From positions 51,305 to 115,304 of the forward strand of contig CAIONQ010000061.1 of NCBI GenBank assembly GCA_903859705.1: 64,000 nucleotides of DNA, given 5' to 3'. Below are positions 27,805 through 37,329 of the stretch, piece after piece. Position numbers and translations under genes: made by a program. Every line of letters begins with the position of its first letter. Position 1 is the stretch's first letter. The DNA is from an uncultured Chthonomonas sp. Lineage in GTDB: Bacteria > Armatimonadota > Chthonomonadetes > Chthonomonadales > Chthonomonadaceae. Under the pieces are notes generated by a model. That model saw nothing but the letters and a program-made list of their open reading frames with translations. It did not search any database and was not told where the DNA came from.

Positions 27805-28827
27805 CTATTTCGCTTCATTGCTCAGATACACGCGGCTGTAGCTCCACTCGTAGTACTTGCCAGCAAACGCGGAGGCGGGCAGCGATTTGTTAACACTGCC
27901 TACCTGGGTGTGGCCCCAGCCTCCATCAAAAAGAAAACACATATCAATGGGTGCATCGGTGGCTTTGCTGCCGTTGGTCCAGTGGTAGTCTGCGCCGCTC
28001 TGAACCATAGTGCCATCCACATACATCGCGTAGGAGTTATCCTTCTTGTAAACCCAGGTCCAGGTGTGATACGCGGTGCCATCAAACTTAGCAATCCCCC
28101 TGCCAGCCATCGCCTTTCCCCAATTGCCGTAATCGGTTGTATCTTTGCCGGCTACCGCATTGGAGTGCCAGAAGCGACCATCGAAATTGGTGTTGCCACC
28201 CCCATTATCGTATCCAAAGCTCTCTACAAGGTCTTGTTCCGCCCCATTGCTCCACTTATTCCCGGCAGTCCAGATCGCAAACCAGAAGTATGGCGGAGTA
28301 ACGTAGCGCACACGGGTTTCCCACACAATATCCTGGCCAAGTAAAGAGCCCCCATTGGGCAGCTTCCATTTAGCCATAAACGATCCGCATCCAGCGTTAT
28401 GCTGTGTTGGCACCACTTTGGTAGCACCGTACAATGGCGTTAGCAGCGTTATAAGTGAATTCGATGTAAACTTACGAACCGGCTCACAGGCATCGCCCTC
28501 TACGGGTTGATTGGGGAGCGCGTTGGCTGCATCTGGCGCAACAATCACAGCGCCATAGTTGGTTCCATTCCCTATTGTTCCAAACTGATCATGGTAGAGG
28601 AAATTGGCGCTCATATCTGCATAGTTTTTTATAGTTCCGCTGGTACCGAAGTGCCAGTTTTTTACCAGAACCATACCCGGACCACCGATGCCATACGATG
28701 GTTTTGGCCCCATGGCTGGAGACGAAATGGTGCCACCGCCAATCGTTTCCTGGCATCTGCCTATCAAGGGCATAGCAAGCAAAATCATGGAGATCGCAAT
28801 GGCTGGAGGTAATAAAGATTGACGCAT
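27805..28827 (-). CDS. Exported GH16-like (laminarinase-type) protein
   Basis: The 340-aa product has a signal peptide (to about residue 25). The body fits the beta-jelly-roll of glycoside hydrolase family 16: VWETRVRYVTPPYFWFAIW, then EQDLVE near residue 197, which matches the ExDxxE catalytic signature, and YHTWTWVYKKDNSYAMYVDG for the following strands. Family members cleave beta-glucans, agar or related polymers outside the cell. The substrate cannot be read from the sequence. The gene stands alone; the 193 bases downstream before the lipoprotein gene hold no other frame. Confidence 0.8.
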   Translation of the reverse strand: MRQSLLPPAIAISMILLAMPLIGRCQETIGGGTISSPAMGPKPSYGIGGPGMVLVKNWHFGTSGTIKNYADMSANFLYHDQFGTIGNGTNYGAVIVAPDAANALPNQPVEGDACEPVRKFTSNSLITLLTPLYGATKVVPTQHNAGCGSFMAKWKLPNGGSLLGQDIVWETRVRYVTPPYFWFAIWTAGNKWSNGAEQDLVESFGYDNGGGNTNFDGRFWHSNAVAGKDTTDYGNWGKAMAGRGIAKFDGTAYHTWTWVYKKDNSYAMYVDGTMVQSGADYHWTNGSKATDAPIDMCFLFDGGWGHTQVGSVNKSLPASAFAGKYYEWSYSRVYLSNEAK

Positions 28828-29096
28828 TTCATGGCTCCGAACTCGGCGCTAAAGGCTAACAGACCACAAATGAGTGTAGCCGATTTTCGAGGCAGCCTGC
28901 GGTGGCTGCTGTTGAACCAATAGGACAAAATCGGGGACGATCACAATTAGGAATATACACGGCCCGCTGCCTCCTTTCATTCGTACATTAATACAGTAGT
29001 ACCTCTGCACGCTACTGCAGTATTGCCGGTAATGTTGCAGCGAGCAGACTCCAAAAACTTAACAACTTATATGGGCCGAAATAGCAAGGAAAGAAC

Positions 29097-29696
29097 ATGC
29101 CTGAACTGATTGTTGCGCACGACGTTGTTTGCCCCTGGTGCTGGGTTGCCGTAAGGCAGGCCGAGTGGATGCGCGCAGAATTTCCAACAATTACTCTGCG
29201 CTGGGTTGGGTTTGAGCTGCTTCCAGAGGGCCTCGTTTACACTCCAAAGCCGAGGGACCCCAAGGAGGACATAAAGCCTGAAGTGCCTTCTCGTTTCGAG
29301 CTGCTTCTTGCAGCCGATAGGCTAACGTTGCCGAAGCGCAAAGGCAAGCTCTCAAACTCTCGCCGGGCGCTTGAGGGCGGCGAGTTCGCCTGGGAAGCCG
29401 GCAAACAAGACGCCTATATCCTCGCACTGTACCACGCCTATTGGGAAGACGACAGGGACATCAGCGACCTGGCAGTTTTGAAGGATGTTGCGGTACAGGC
29501 TGGGTTGAATGGCCAGGACTTTGTTGAGGCACTAAATAATAGAACCTATCGAGATCGTATTGTGGAGTTCGATGACCCCGCGCATACCGCCGGCATCTAC
29601 AATGTGCCAACCTGGAAGTTTACAGATAAGTGGGTTGCAGAACAGCCATATACCGTTGTGAGTGAAATGTGCAAACGCTTTGTGGAAGGCGGATAG
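29097..29696 (+). CDS. DsbA-family thiol oxidoreductase (FrnE-like)
   Basis: The 199-aa product has no signal peptide and starts with the thioredoxin strand PELIVAHDVVCPWCWV, so the active CPWC site is at residues 12-15. The helical insert and the C-terminal GIYNVPTWKF, containing the cis-Pro loop (NVPTW), match cytoplasmic DsbA/FrnE-like proteins. These catalyse thiol-disulfide or glutathione-linked isomerisation reactions. AAGGAAAGA lies before the ATG. Its neighbours give no clue to a substrate. The 270 bases upstream are a divergent intergenic region. Confidence 0.88.
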   Translation: MPELIVAHDVVCPWCWVAVRQAEWMRAEFPTITLRWVGFELLPEGLVYTPKPRDPKEDIKPEVPSRFELLLAADRLTLPKRKGKLSNSRRALEGGEFAWEAGKQDAYILALYHAYWEDDRDISDLAVLKDVAVQAGLNGQDFVEALNNRTYRDRIVEFDDPAHTAGIYNVPTWKFTDKWVAEQPYTVVSEMCKRFVEGG

Positions 29697-29769
29697 TTTT
29701 TACGCCTGATTACGTACAGATTGAGTAGGTCTTCACAGGCTAATTCGATCGTTTGCAGAGTGAGCTACC

Positions 29770-30762
29770 ATGAAGCAAGAGCACCGAAAACGCCGTGTAC
29801 GCCGTGTGGTGTTCATGCTATTGATAGCCGTCACTGTGTTTGCTGCCGACTATTTTGCTTACCCATATCGGTCTCACATAACTGCACCCACCCGAAACAC
29901 GGGGGATAATGGGATATGGGTGCGCCACACGTGGGCGGATTCGCCACACTCAGATGCCGAATATACCGCGCTTGCCAGCCGTTTTGCAGAGATGCAGGTG
30001 CGCAGAGCCTACATCCATCTCAGATCTGTGGATGCTACTGGCAAGCTAAAGCACCCACCTGGCCCCAACACATTAAAACTCACGGCAGCACTCAAAAAAT
30101 TGGCTCCCAACGTACAGCTAATTGCGTGGATCTATGTGAATGGCGACCCAGCAGAACACAATGGCGTAAACCTGACAGATCAAAGTGCACTTATCGGGAT
30201 GTGTAAAACCGCTGCAGATGCCACCAATAACCTTGGGTTTGATGGAGTTCAGTGGGATGTTGAGCCCGTTGCCAGCGGATCACCGGAGTTTCTGGATCTG
30301 TTGAGGAAAACGAAGGTGGCCATCGGGCGCAGCAAACTCCTCTCAATTGCAACACCCATGTGGGAGCCAGCTCCGCTGCGCGCATTTAGCTGGTCGGAAA
30401 CCTACTTCACAGCCGTTGCTAACGAGTGCGATGAGATGGCGGTTATGTGTTACGATTCCGGTTTCTATACTCCGCGTGCATACTCGTGGCTTGTTCGGCA
30501 GCAAGCAATTAAGGTAACCGCCGCCATTGGCAAATCTGGCAGCCCGTGCAAGGCTGTATTTGGCGTGCCCGCTTATGCAGATGGCCTCCGATCCCACAAT
30601 CCAAGGGCCGAGAACCTGTACTTTGCACTCCGAGCTGTACGAGAAGGCCTTGACGACCCCGCTGCCGACAGAGCCAACTTTGCAGGCGTTGCGATATTTG
30701 CCGATTACACCTTAACACCGCAGGATGTAGCTACCTACAAACAGCTGTGGCTTGGGAAGTGA
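29770..30762 (+). CDS. Membrane-anchored GH18-like TIM-barrel protein
   Basis: The 330-aa product has one N-terminal membrane segment (VVFMLLIAVTVFAADYF near residues 15-31) and an outside domain. LGFDGVQWDVEP near residue 155-166 has the DGxxxDxE signature of glycoside hydrolase family 18, with Glu as possible proton donor. Strand segments such as VQLIAWIYVNGD and MAVMCYDSGF fit a TIM barrel, the latter like the MxYD motif of that family. It may cut or bind an N-acetylglucosamine polymer, but loss of activity in related binding proteins is common. It lies 74 bases after the DsbA-like gene. Confidence 0.7.
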   Translation: MKQEHRKRRVRRVVFMLLIAVTVFAADYFAYPYRSHITAPTRNTGDNGIWVRHTWADSPHSDAEYTALASRFAEMQVRRAYIHLRSVDATGKLKHPPGPNTLKLTAALKKLAPNVQLIAWIYVNGDPAEHNGVNLTDQSALIGMCKTAADATNNLGFDGVQWDVEPVASGSPEFLDLLRKTKVAIGRSKLLSIATPMWEPAPLRAFSWSETYFTAVANECDEMAVMCYDSGFYTPRAYSWLVRQQAIKVTAAIGKSGSPCKAVFGVPAYADGLRSHNPRAENLYFALRAVREGLDDPAADRANFAGVAIFADYTLTPQDVATYKQLWLGK

Positions 30763-30781
30763 TGGCGAGCAAGTAATAGGC

Positions 30782-31528
30782 TTAATCTACAATGCCAACT
30801 ATCTTAAGCAGCTCTCTATAATCTGATATGGTGTAATCCGCAGCGGTGCCATCGTAGGTTTTGTCCCCAAATTCAGACATATACAGCACCGTTTTCATCC
30901 CAATTTGCCGCGCTCCATAAATGTCCCTGTACATATCGTTTCCTACGTAAAGCGTACGCTCGGGGGGCACTGCCAGCGCAGTAGTTGCGGCCCGGAAAAG
31001 CCTGGCATCTGGCTTTCGGTAGCCATAATCGCCCGAAATTATGATGGGATGAAACATATCCACAATTCCAACTTTGTGCAGTTCAGCGCGGGCGAAAACA
31101 CTCTGTGCATCCGTAACAATCGCCAACGGGTATTTCATTCGGAGCTTCTGCAGCACATCAAACATAAATGGGTACAGCTCCAGCCGCTTGCGTGATATAC
31201 CACGGTGCAGTTCCGCAAGGAATAGTGGCAATTGCCGCTGCTTTTCTGCTGGCAACGCCCGTGTGAAATCTGATTGATGATCCGATACTATGCGCTGCCA
31301 AATTTTAATCGCATCGTACTCCGGGTACTTTTCAGCGCTGGAGTACATCTGCTCTTTCATATGGCGAAAGTAGAGATCGCGCACCTGCCCGCGCGCAAGA
31401 TCAATGCCCTGGTAGGTAAGGTAGTGACGAATGGAGCGGTAGATCTCCTCCATGGCGTCATCGGTTAGTATATCTATAAGGGTGCCGTTCACATCAAAGG
31501 CGATTGCCTGTATATCCAGCGGTTCCAT
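30782..31528 (-). CDS. HAD-superfamily hydrolase
   Basis: The product of 248 aa starts at ATG 31528 (GGGAG just upstream; an in-frame ATG at 31561 is possible). HAD motif I reads FDVNGTLID: the nucleophile Asp is present but the second Asp of DxD is Asn. Motif II is in AIVTDA near residue 125, and motifs III and IV in RKPDARLF and VGNDMYRDIYGARQIGM. With the Asn, phosphatase activity may be altered, and other HAD reactions such as dehalogenation or phosphonate cleavage are possible. It follows the kinase-like gene by about 50 bases and probably forms an operon with it. Confidence 0.85.
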   Translation of the reverse strand: MEPLDIQAIAFDVNGTLIDILTDDAMEEIYRSIRHYLTYQGIDLARGQVRDLYFRHMKEQMYSSAEKYPEYDAIKIWQRIVSDHQSDFTRALPAEKQRQLPLFLAELHRGISRKRLELYPFMFDVLQKLRMKYPLAIVTDAQSVFARAELHKVGIVDMFHPIIISGDYGYRKPDARLFRAATTALAVPPERTLYVGNDMYRDIYGARQIGMKTVLYMSEFGDKTYDGTAADYTISDYRELLKIVGIVD

Positions 31529-31576
31529 AGCGCTCCCAATCCTAAAATAATCCCGCGGCAAGGTTAGATTTTGCCG

Positions 31577-32590
31577 TTATGCAGATGATCTCAGCAGCAC
31601 CTTGGCCTGCTGCACCAATGTGTTTGCATACGTGCCAGATATCCAGGAGTTGCGCGCTATTCGCAGCAACGTAAGCCCCATGTAGTACGGAGTCCGTTGT
31701 GTTACCGATCGAAAGGCACTGTATCTATCTGGGAAGTGGCAGGCATATTCCCACAAAAAGTGCCCAATAAATGGCTCGGCAAGGCTCTTGTCTCCCCGGC
31801 CAATCATAAAAGCATGCATCAGCTCGCCCGCAATCCGCCCCACGTCAAACACTCTATCTCCGCGCTTCATGCGCTCCAGGTCAATCGCAACCACATCCAA
31901 CCCTGATCCAAACATAAAATTGGCCGGTGTGGCATCGCCATGCAGCCAAACCTGTTGGTCCGCCCACATTTCGCTGCGTGTGCGCCAGCAGTCTCTTAGC
32001 CAGGCAATTTCATCTGCATCCTGCCAGCTAATGCGGTTGCTGGATTTAAGCTGGCTTAGCAGGTGGTTAAGATACTTGCAGTCTTCGTCAAAATCCACTC
32101 CCATCCCATTGGCGGTGCGGTTGTGCTGGGTGGATAGAAAGTAGCTAAGCGCCGTTAGGCGCCAGAAAAGGTGGCCATCATCGTGCTGATGTACTGCCAT
32201 ATCGATTGCATGACTCAGAGATTCACCGCGGCAATGCTCCTGAACCAGCAAACAGTTAAGGTCTTTATTTGTGCACAATGGGCGGGCCACATGATGCGGG
32301 CAGCCAACAAGCCCGAACCCACGTAACGTTTCCATATTGCAGTACTCTTTGTCCGCACGGGCTATAGCCCGGTTTCTATCCCATCCAAACGTAGGGCCAA
32401 AAAACTTCCCAACTACTCTCGTTTTGCTGTGTTTTTCCTCATATGCGTACACAGCATTGCTGGCTACAAGCTCAAACACACGAAATTCTGGCTTCGGCTG
32501 ATTAACCTGAAGCCGTTGAAGAACCTCATTTGCCAGAAAGCCATGCAGCGGATCTTGCCGCGGGAGCTGACCAATGTACTTGCCATTCAT
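31577..32590 (-). CDS. APH-family phosphotransferase (kinase-like)
   Basis: The 337-aa product has the kinase fold of the aminoglycoside phosphotransferase/choline kinase group. The catalytic loop reads WLHGDATPANFMF near residue 220 (HGDxxxxN form) and the metal-binding segment VVAIDLERMKRGDRVFD near 238, which supplies the Asp. The N-lobe region LLVQEHCRGESL precedes it. Family members phosphorylate small molecules or sugars; the substrate is not known here, and antibiotic resistance should not be assumed. It is upstream of the HAD gene on the same strand, so the pair could make and remove a phosphate ester. Confidence 0.8.
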   Translation of the reverse strand: MNGKYIGQLPRQDPLHGFLANEVLQRLQVNQPKPEFRVFELVASNAVYAYEEKHSKTRVVGKFFGPTFGWDRNRAIARADKEYCNMETLRGFGLVGCPHHVARPLCTNKDLNCLLVQEHCRGESLSHAIDMAVHQHDDGHLFWRLTALSYFLSTQHNRTANGMGVDFDEDCKYLNHLLSQLKSSNRISWQDADEIAWLRDCWRTRSEMWADQQVWLHGDATPANFMFGSGLDVVAIDLERMKRGDRVFDVGRIAGELMHAFMIGRGDKSLAEPFIGHFLWEYACHFPDRYSAFRSVTQRTPYYMGLTLLRIARNSWISGTYANTLVQQAKVLLRSSA

Positions 32591-33112
32591 AGAACGTTAT
32601 CCCTGGTATTAAAGGTTCGTTTTGCGCCAGCGCAATGGTGTAAAACATCGTTGTTAACAGAATAAGCAAAACCGGTTCACGCTAATAAGTTGCCGCAGAG
32701 CAGGGAGGCTCAAGCAGCCACCTTAACACCAATTGTTAAGATGGTGTTAAGACGGATGGGCGATATGCACGGTTCCATACAATTATCAGGATAAATTAGT
32801 GCGAAGCAAGGGTTAATGCATTGTCCTTAACAGACACAAACAGACCTACGCCCTGTGGGTTGGCAATGTTGTTGGCTTTTGGTTTGCAATAAGCTCAGAC
32901 TACCATCCCTCAGATACCCACCTTGTGCATGCAAGGGTTAAGTGGAGGCAAGGGGCAATGTGATACTGGTTGGCGTGTTGGCCCTCTGGTTTTGGAACCG
33001 TGTTCTTCCTATTAATTGGTCTCGCTCCGTGCGGTCAACAGCGCGTGCAGGACTCACGCCGCCACACACGGAACTGCATGCCAGCAATACTCACGTGTAT
33101 AAGGAGATCCAG
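32591..33112. other. Gap with one inverted repeat
   Basis: About 520 bases with no gene that can be supported. At 32722-32751 CTTAACACCA and TGGTGTTAAG form a perfect 10-base inverted repeat with a ten-base spacer. It may be an operator for the kinase/HAD pair or a simple hairpin. Confidence 0.45.
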
Positions 33113-34132
33113 ATGCGCCGTGTTTTATTCATGTTGTGTTTTATTCTGCTTCCGGCTCTGTGCAGGGCGGATGTAAAACTGCCACAGCCGAAGATCTTTG
33201 TGTGCAAAGATGCGCAGTGCAGCATCGGGATGACGGGCAGGCCAACGCACAAGGTAAGCGATAATAAGGGCAGAGGTGTTGTTGGGCTTACGCACCGTTA
33301 CATTTATACGGATGACGATGTTTCCCAGGTGCTTGGCAATATCCCGCTGGATGTGGCTAAACTTAGGGCGCTCGGCCCAGACTGGGCTCTGGACGAGTTC
33401 ACGACGGGCATACAGCAAGAGCTTAAGGGTGCTAATATCAAACAGAGCAAGGCAACGTTCGCAGAGCAAGCGGGGCGGCTGTTGCAGACAACTCTGCCGG
33501 ATAACGCAAAAGTCTCCGTTTCAATAGCCATCCTCGTTGCGAAAAATTCGCTCTACACGCTCTCCTATACCGGGCTAACCGGAGCAGATTTTGATGCGAA
33601 GGCAAACGGTTACTTCTCCTCATTTAAGTTAATCACCATCAAGCCTCTCCCCGCAAAGTGGATCACTTATCAAAACACGGAGTACCAGTTCAAGATCAAA
33701 ATGCCTGCCAAACCGGAGTTTCAGGCACTAAAGGATGGCGACACCCGGATACATATGTGGACTTCTGAGTCCAACCCGGATAAGTTCGTGTGTATCACTT
33801 CTTACACAGATGTGAAAGCGTCCGTAGACAATCAGAATGCAATTCAGCTATTGTTGGAGCTGGGTGCAAAAGAGCTGCTTGGGGAGTTCAAAGCAACTCC
33901 GTTAGAGACGCGCTGGTCTACGGTAGAGGGCAAACCTGCCCTCGATATCCTCTTTGAAATCGGCTCGGCCACCGATCCGGATAGTGGCCTTGGCACTGCA
34001 AGGCTAATCCTAAGCGGCAATCACTTTTACCAGTTGCTTGTAGTTAGTAGCCGTAGCGCCGATGGCACAGCCATGCGGGATGCAACCCTGGATTCTTTTG
34101 CGTTTGTTGCAACAGCTGCATCTGCTAAATAA
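33113..34132 (+). CDS. Exported protein of unknown function
   Basis: The 339-aa product starts at ATG 33113, with AAGGAG six bases upstream; the frame is open back to 32942 without signals. A signal peptide ends CRA near residue 19. The body appears to have two similar halves, each ending in a beta-rich domain with a final strand and helix: SIAILVAKNSLYTLSYTGLT with YFSSFKLI near 165, and ARLILSGNHFYQLLVVSS with TLDSFAFV near 315. This layout is like the PsbP/DUF1795-type fold used by some outside lipoproteins, but I cannot assign it firmly. It stands alone. Confidence 0.65.
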   Translation: MRRVLFMLCFILLPALCRADVKLPQPKIFVCKDAQCSIGMTGRPTHKVSDNKGRGVVGLTHRYIYTDDDVSQVLGNIPLDVAKLRALGPDWALDEFTTGIQQELKGANIKQSKATFAEQAGRLLQTTLPDNAKVSVSIAILVAKNSLYTLSYTGLTGADFDAKANGYFSSFKLITIKPLPAKWITYQNTEYQFKIKMPAKPEFQALKDGDTRIHMWTSESNPDKFVCITSYTDVKASVDNQNAIQLLLELGAKELLGEFKATPLETRWSTVEGKPALDILFEIGSATDPDSGLGTARLILSGNHFYQLLVVSSRSADGTAMRDATLDSFAFVATAASAK

Positions 34133-34486
34133 GTATAACAATCACCAATTGCCGATCCCATTTTGCAGATTACCGTTGTGCTGCCAGGTATCGCACTTTG
34201 GGCGCAATGCCTGGGCACACTTTTCAATAAGGCTTGTACCAAATTCCGCAGTTGAAGCCCGTTTTTGTCCCCATTTGAGCTCAATTGAGGGACGCTAATG
34301 GGCAAAAATTTACACTATATTTTGCGAACAAAATTATGACATTGAGCCAGCGATAAGGTTGCCTTGCGGTTTTATCTTTATAAAACCATATGAACAGGTG
34401 TAACAGCTCCCGTCTATCCGGGCACCAGTGTAGTGCGGCATTAAGTGCGCTCAGATACTGATACCTAACTACGGGAGACTTATACA
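34133..34486. other. Gap, nothing recognised
   Basis: About 350 bases with short frames only. I see no gene, and no clear terminator for the preceding gene. Confidence 0.4.
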
Positions 34487-34645
34487 ATGTACGGGATTAT
34501 CGCTATCATTTCTGGTTTGCTGCTGGTTAACTGCCCTGGGTTTGGCGAGCGATATCAGCTCAGCAGTTACGGGCGTTTCGAGCGCCAATTCGGCGGTGTG
34601 ATTGCCATAGTTTTTGGGATATTTCTGCTGGCGCATGGGGTTTAG
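34487..34645 (+). CDS. 52-aa small membrane protein
   Basis: The frame encodes 52 residues with GGGAG ten bases before the ATG. Two hydrophobic segments, MYGIIAIISGLLLVN and [15 protein letters not shown], flank a polar loop containing RYQLSSYGRFERQ, so it should be a two-pass membrane hairpin. I do not know the family. The 3' half is copied with few changes at 38847, which shows that the present gene is the intact version and that its end was duplicated. Confidence 0.55.
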   Translation: MYGIIAIISGLLLVNCPGFGERYQLSSYGRFERQFGGVIAIVFGIFLLAHGV

Positions 34646-34740
34646 CCAGCGAGGCAATGAGTTATTGGCGGCGGTTACAAGCTGGCTGAATTGCGCTCAG
34701 GGCCTTGGAGATGATACAGTCTCCTTTAAGCGTTCGGCGT
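34582..34740 (+). repeat. 159-base direct repeat, left copy
   Basis: It matches 38847-39005 at 152 of 159 positions without gaps. It covers the 3' end of the 52-aa gene, the intergenic bases, and the 3' end of the AraC-type gene on the minus strand. The AraC end is only a fragment in this copy. Confidence 0.9.
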
Positions 34741-34762
34741 AGACGAACCGGGGAGTTTCTGG

Positions 34763-34813
34763 GCGTATTTGCTGCGGGCAACGGCGTGGTATACCCAAAC
34801 AGCATACTGTTCC
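34763..34813 (+). repeat. 51-base dispersed repeat, copy 2
   Basis: It is the partner of 26366-26416 (41 of 51 bases equal). It begins 23 bases after the left 159-base repeat. The rest of the gap up to 35005 shows nothing else. Confidence 0.55.
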
Positions 34814-35005
34814 GATGATAACGCACCGCCGTTACCAATGTGAAGGCACACAACCCCAGACATAACCAATAAACAGCCCGAGTAAAGCACGGCCAGACTA
34901 TGTTTTTTGCAGAATCTCCCGAGACATGTCGAATTTACCAGCAATCGTTCGACAATAAGTGCAGGGTTGATATCCTGACTGTCAGATTATTTCGAGGAGG
35001 ATGCC

Positions 35006-35344
35006 ATGAGATTCCTGGTTGCCATTCATCATCCGGTTGGTTTCGACGGCAAGGTAGAAGAAGGGCCTGAAGTGCACAAAGCGATTGATGACCTTAACGA
35101 CGAAATGGTTGCCGCTGGTGTACGGCTGTTTGTTGGTGGTCTTCAATCGCCTGGCACGGCCAAATCGGTGCAGAAGCCAGTGGATGGCAAAATTGTTGTT
35201 ACCGATGGCCCTTACCTGGATACTCGGGAGTACATCGGTGGGTTCTGGGTATTGCAGGCGGAGAGCATGGAAGAGGCGCTTGAGTGGGGGCGTAAGGCGG
35301 CCCTGGCATGCCGAACGCCCGTGGAAGTTCGCCCCTTCTTTTGA
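35006..35344 (+). CDS. YCII/DGPF-domain protein
   Basis: The 112-aa product is a single YCII-related (DGPF) domain: MRFLVAIHHPVGFDG at the start, GVRLFVGGLQSP, and VTDGPYLDTREYIGGFWVLQ with the conserved DGP. Such proteins form dimeric ferredoxin-like barrels, and in many bacteria they lie beside sigma factor genes of the group that follows here. GAGGAGG lies at 34993-34999 before the ATG. The partner gene begins 31 bases after its stop. Confidence 0.9.
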   Translation: MRFLVAIHHPVGFDGKVEEGPEVHKAIDDLNDEMVAAGVRLFVGGLQSPGTAKSVQKPVDGKIVVTDGPYLDTREYIGGFWVLQAESMEEALEWGRKAALACRTPVEVRPFF

Positions 35345-35375
35345 TAGGGGTATTGTGCGCGGGCAGGCAGAATAA

Positions 35376-36647
35376 ATGAAGCGTAACGGGCCGGAAGAAA
35401 ATGCAGTTGCGGGGCTGATTGCAGAGATCATTAGAACAGATCATGCCAGAATTCTGGCTACGCTCATTCGCCTGCTCGGCGATTTTGATCTGGCAGAGGA
35501 TGCGCTGCAAAACGCGGTTGCAACTGCCCTGGAAACCTGGCCAGCTAACGGAGTGCCCGCCAATCCACGGTCCTGGCTAATTTCCACAGGCAGAAACAAA
35601 GCCGTCGACGCCATTCGAAAAGAATCCAGAACCTTTGCTGCACTGTATCAGGCAGCGCAGCAATTGCCAGCCAGTCAGGAACTGTTTCCTGCATTTGATG
35701 CCAACAATTGGGGCGACGACAGGCTTCAATTGATATTTACCTGCTGTCATCCCCTGCTCAGCACGGAAGCGCAGATTGCGCTTACATTGAGAGAAGTTTG
35801 TGGGCTTACCACCGATGAGATAGCCCGTGCGTTCCTGTGCTCCAATACCACTATTGCACAACGCATTGTGCGTGCAAAGGCCAAAATACGCACGAAGAAT
35901 ATACGGTACGAGGTACCTGATGAGGATGCCCTGCCGGGCCGCTTGCAATCTGTACTGCAAATAACCTATCTGCTGTTTAACGAAGGCTATTATGCAACCA
36001 GTGGCGCCAGCCTAACCAGGCTAAAACTCTCTGCAGAAGCCATTAGATTGGGTAGGTTGCTTGTTGAGCTCATTCCAGAACCAGAAGTGAAAGGGCTGCT
36101 CGGTTTAATGCTGCTGAATGAAGCACGGCGAGACGCGCGCGCGACCGCTGAAGGCGACATTATCTTGCTATCAGATCAAGATCAGCAACTGTGGGACAAG
36201 CAGGTTATTCTTCAGGGTATTGCCTTTACCACCGAGGCATTGAGTTCTGGCGAACCCGGACCAATTACGCTGCAGGCCGCCATAGCTGCCACCCATATCG
36301 CTGGCGCAATGAGTGGCATAACCGATTGGGATAAGATCATAGAGCTATACAACCAGATAGCAGCATCTAATCCGTCCCCAATTGTGGCGTTAAATCGCGC
36401 GGCTGCTATCTCAATGCGAGATGGCCCATTTGCAGGGTTGGCCCTAATAGATGTAATGTTTAACGCGGGAGAGCTACTTGGTTACTCGCTGGCCCACTCT
36501 ACAATGGCAGATTGTTATCGCAGGCTGCAGCAATACGCACAGGCAAAGGAATGCTACCTGGCTGCTCTCAAACATACAGAACAGGCTGCCGAGCAGCGAT
36601 TTCTGGAGAAACGAATTCAGGAAATGAGCCGATTGTTAGCCGAGTGA
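35376..36647 (+). CDS. ECF-type sigma factor with long C-terminal domain (DUF6596 group)
   Basis: The 423-aa product directs RNA polymerase to its own promoter set. Region 2 is readable near residues 18-90 (ARILATLIRLLGDFDLAEDA, AVDAIRKESRTFAAL), region 4 near 130-165 (TLREVCGLTTDEIARAFLCS, with helix-turn-helix, and AQRIVRAKAKI). The remaining 240 residues are a helical domain typical of this group, with LLFNEGYY near 205 and repeats of TPR type at the end (AIAATHIAGAMSGITDWDKI, ALNRAAAISMRDGP). This tail usually replaces a separate anti-sigma factor. It is flanked by two YCII genes, as is common for the group. Confidence 0.9.
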   Translation: MKRNGPEENAVAGLIAEIIRTDHARILATLIRLLGDFDLAEDALQNAVATALETWPANGVPANPRSWLISTGRNKAVDAIRKESRTFAALYQAAQQLPASQELFPAFDANNWGDDRLQLIFTCCHPLLSTEAQIALTLREVCGLTTDEIARAFLCSNTTIAQRIVRAKAKIRTKNIRYEVPDEDALPGRLQSVLQITYLLFNEGYYATSGASLTRLKLSAEAIRLGRLLVELIPEPEVKGLLGLMLLNEARRDARATAEGDIILLSDQDQQLWDKQVILQGIAFTTEALSSGEPGPITLQAAIAATHIAGAMSGITDWDKIIELYNQIAASNPSPIVALNRAAAISMRDGPFAGLALIDVMFNAGELLGYSLAHSTMADCYRRLQQYAQAKECYLAALKHTEQAAEQRFLEKRIQEMSRLLAE

Positions 36648-36735
36648 AACAAGAACTCTGTAAGATGTCGATTTTGCTCTCCTATTACGACAATAGGTGA
36701 ACGCGATGGCGGCAGGTGCCGCAAAGGAGAGAAAA

Positions 36736-37095
36736 TTGAAGTTTTTATGCCTTGGATATCTGAACGAAGCTGCTTTCAGCGCTGTGCCCGAATCGGCGCG
36801 TGCTGAGATACTAAAAACCTGTTTCGCCCAGTGTGTCCCTTTCCGAGCCACTGGCATGGTGGCAGCAGAAGAGGGTTTGCTCGCCTCAAACACGGCAAAA
36901 ACAATCAAGCAAAGAGGCGGCAAAACCACCGTAACCGATGGTCCATTTCTGGATACAAAGGAGCAGATTGGCTCCTTTTTCATAATAGAAGCCGATACCC
37001 TGGAGCAGGCGATTGAAGCCGCGAGCCTGCACCCGGCTGCGCTTATGGGCGAAGAGTACGGTTTTGGAATAGAATTACGGCAGATACAGGAGTAG
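36736..37095 (+). CDS. Second YCII/DGPF-domain protein
   Basis: The product is 119 aa from a TTG start at 36736 with AAAGGAG six bases upstream; the frame is open back to a GTG at 36697 but that has no such site and would add a tail not found in the family. The domain is recognisable: MKFLCLGYLNEAAFSA, then TTVTDGPFLDTKEQIGSFFI. It differs from the first YCII gene enough to be an old paralog. It lies 88 bases after the sigma factor stop on the same strand. Confidence 0.85.
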   Translation: MKFLCLGYLNEAAFSAVPESARAEILKTCFAQCVPFRATGMVAAEEGLLASNTAKTIKQRGGKTTVTDGPFLDTKEQIGSFFIIEADTLEQAIEAASLHPAALMGEEYGFGIELRQIQE

Positions 37096-37242
37096 AGGAT
37101 ATTCCTGCGAGGGCATGCTCCTGCTGAAGATGCGTTTTAGCAGGAGGAGGCCGGGTTATTATTGGGCGAACCAGGACGGTCTCTCGCAAATCGTGCTTGC
37201 TCCGCCTGTTATTACACAGGCTGTTTCTCTGGTGGTACACTA

Positions 37243-37305
37243 TTCATGTCGAAAAAGTGACAAAAAATCGACACGTTATTTGAATATGTCGATTTCATCG
37301 ACATG
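37243..37305. repeat. 63-base palindromic repeat before the Fic gene
   Basis: It contains four half-sites: ATGTCGA, TCGACA, ATGTCGAT and ATCGACAT. The last two form a perfect palindrome with a TTC centre. It lies between the YCII gene and the Fic start and looks like an operator. A copy with 61 of 63 identical bases follows the Fic gene. Confidence 0.85.
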
Positions 37306-37329
37306 AGGACCCACAGGACAGGTGCCGAA

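Noticed and set aside
31577..32590. Antibiotic resistance kinase
   Set aside because: Only general kinase motifs of the APH family are visible; such genes have many substrates, so resistance is not claimed.
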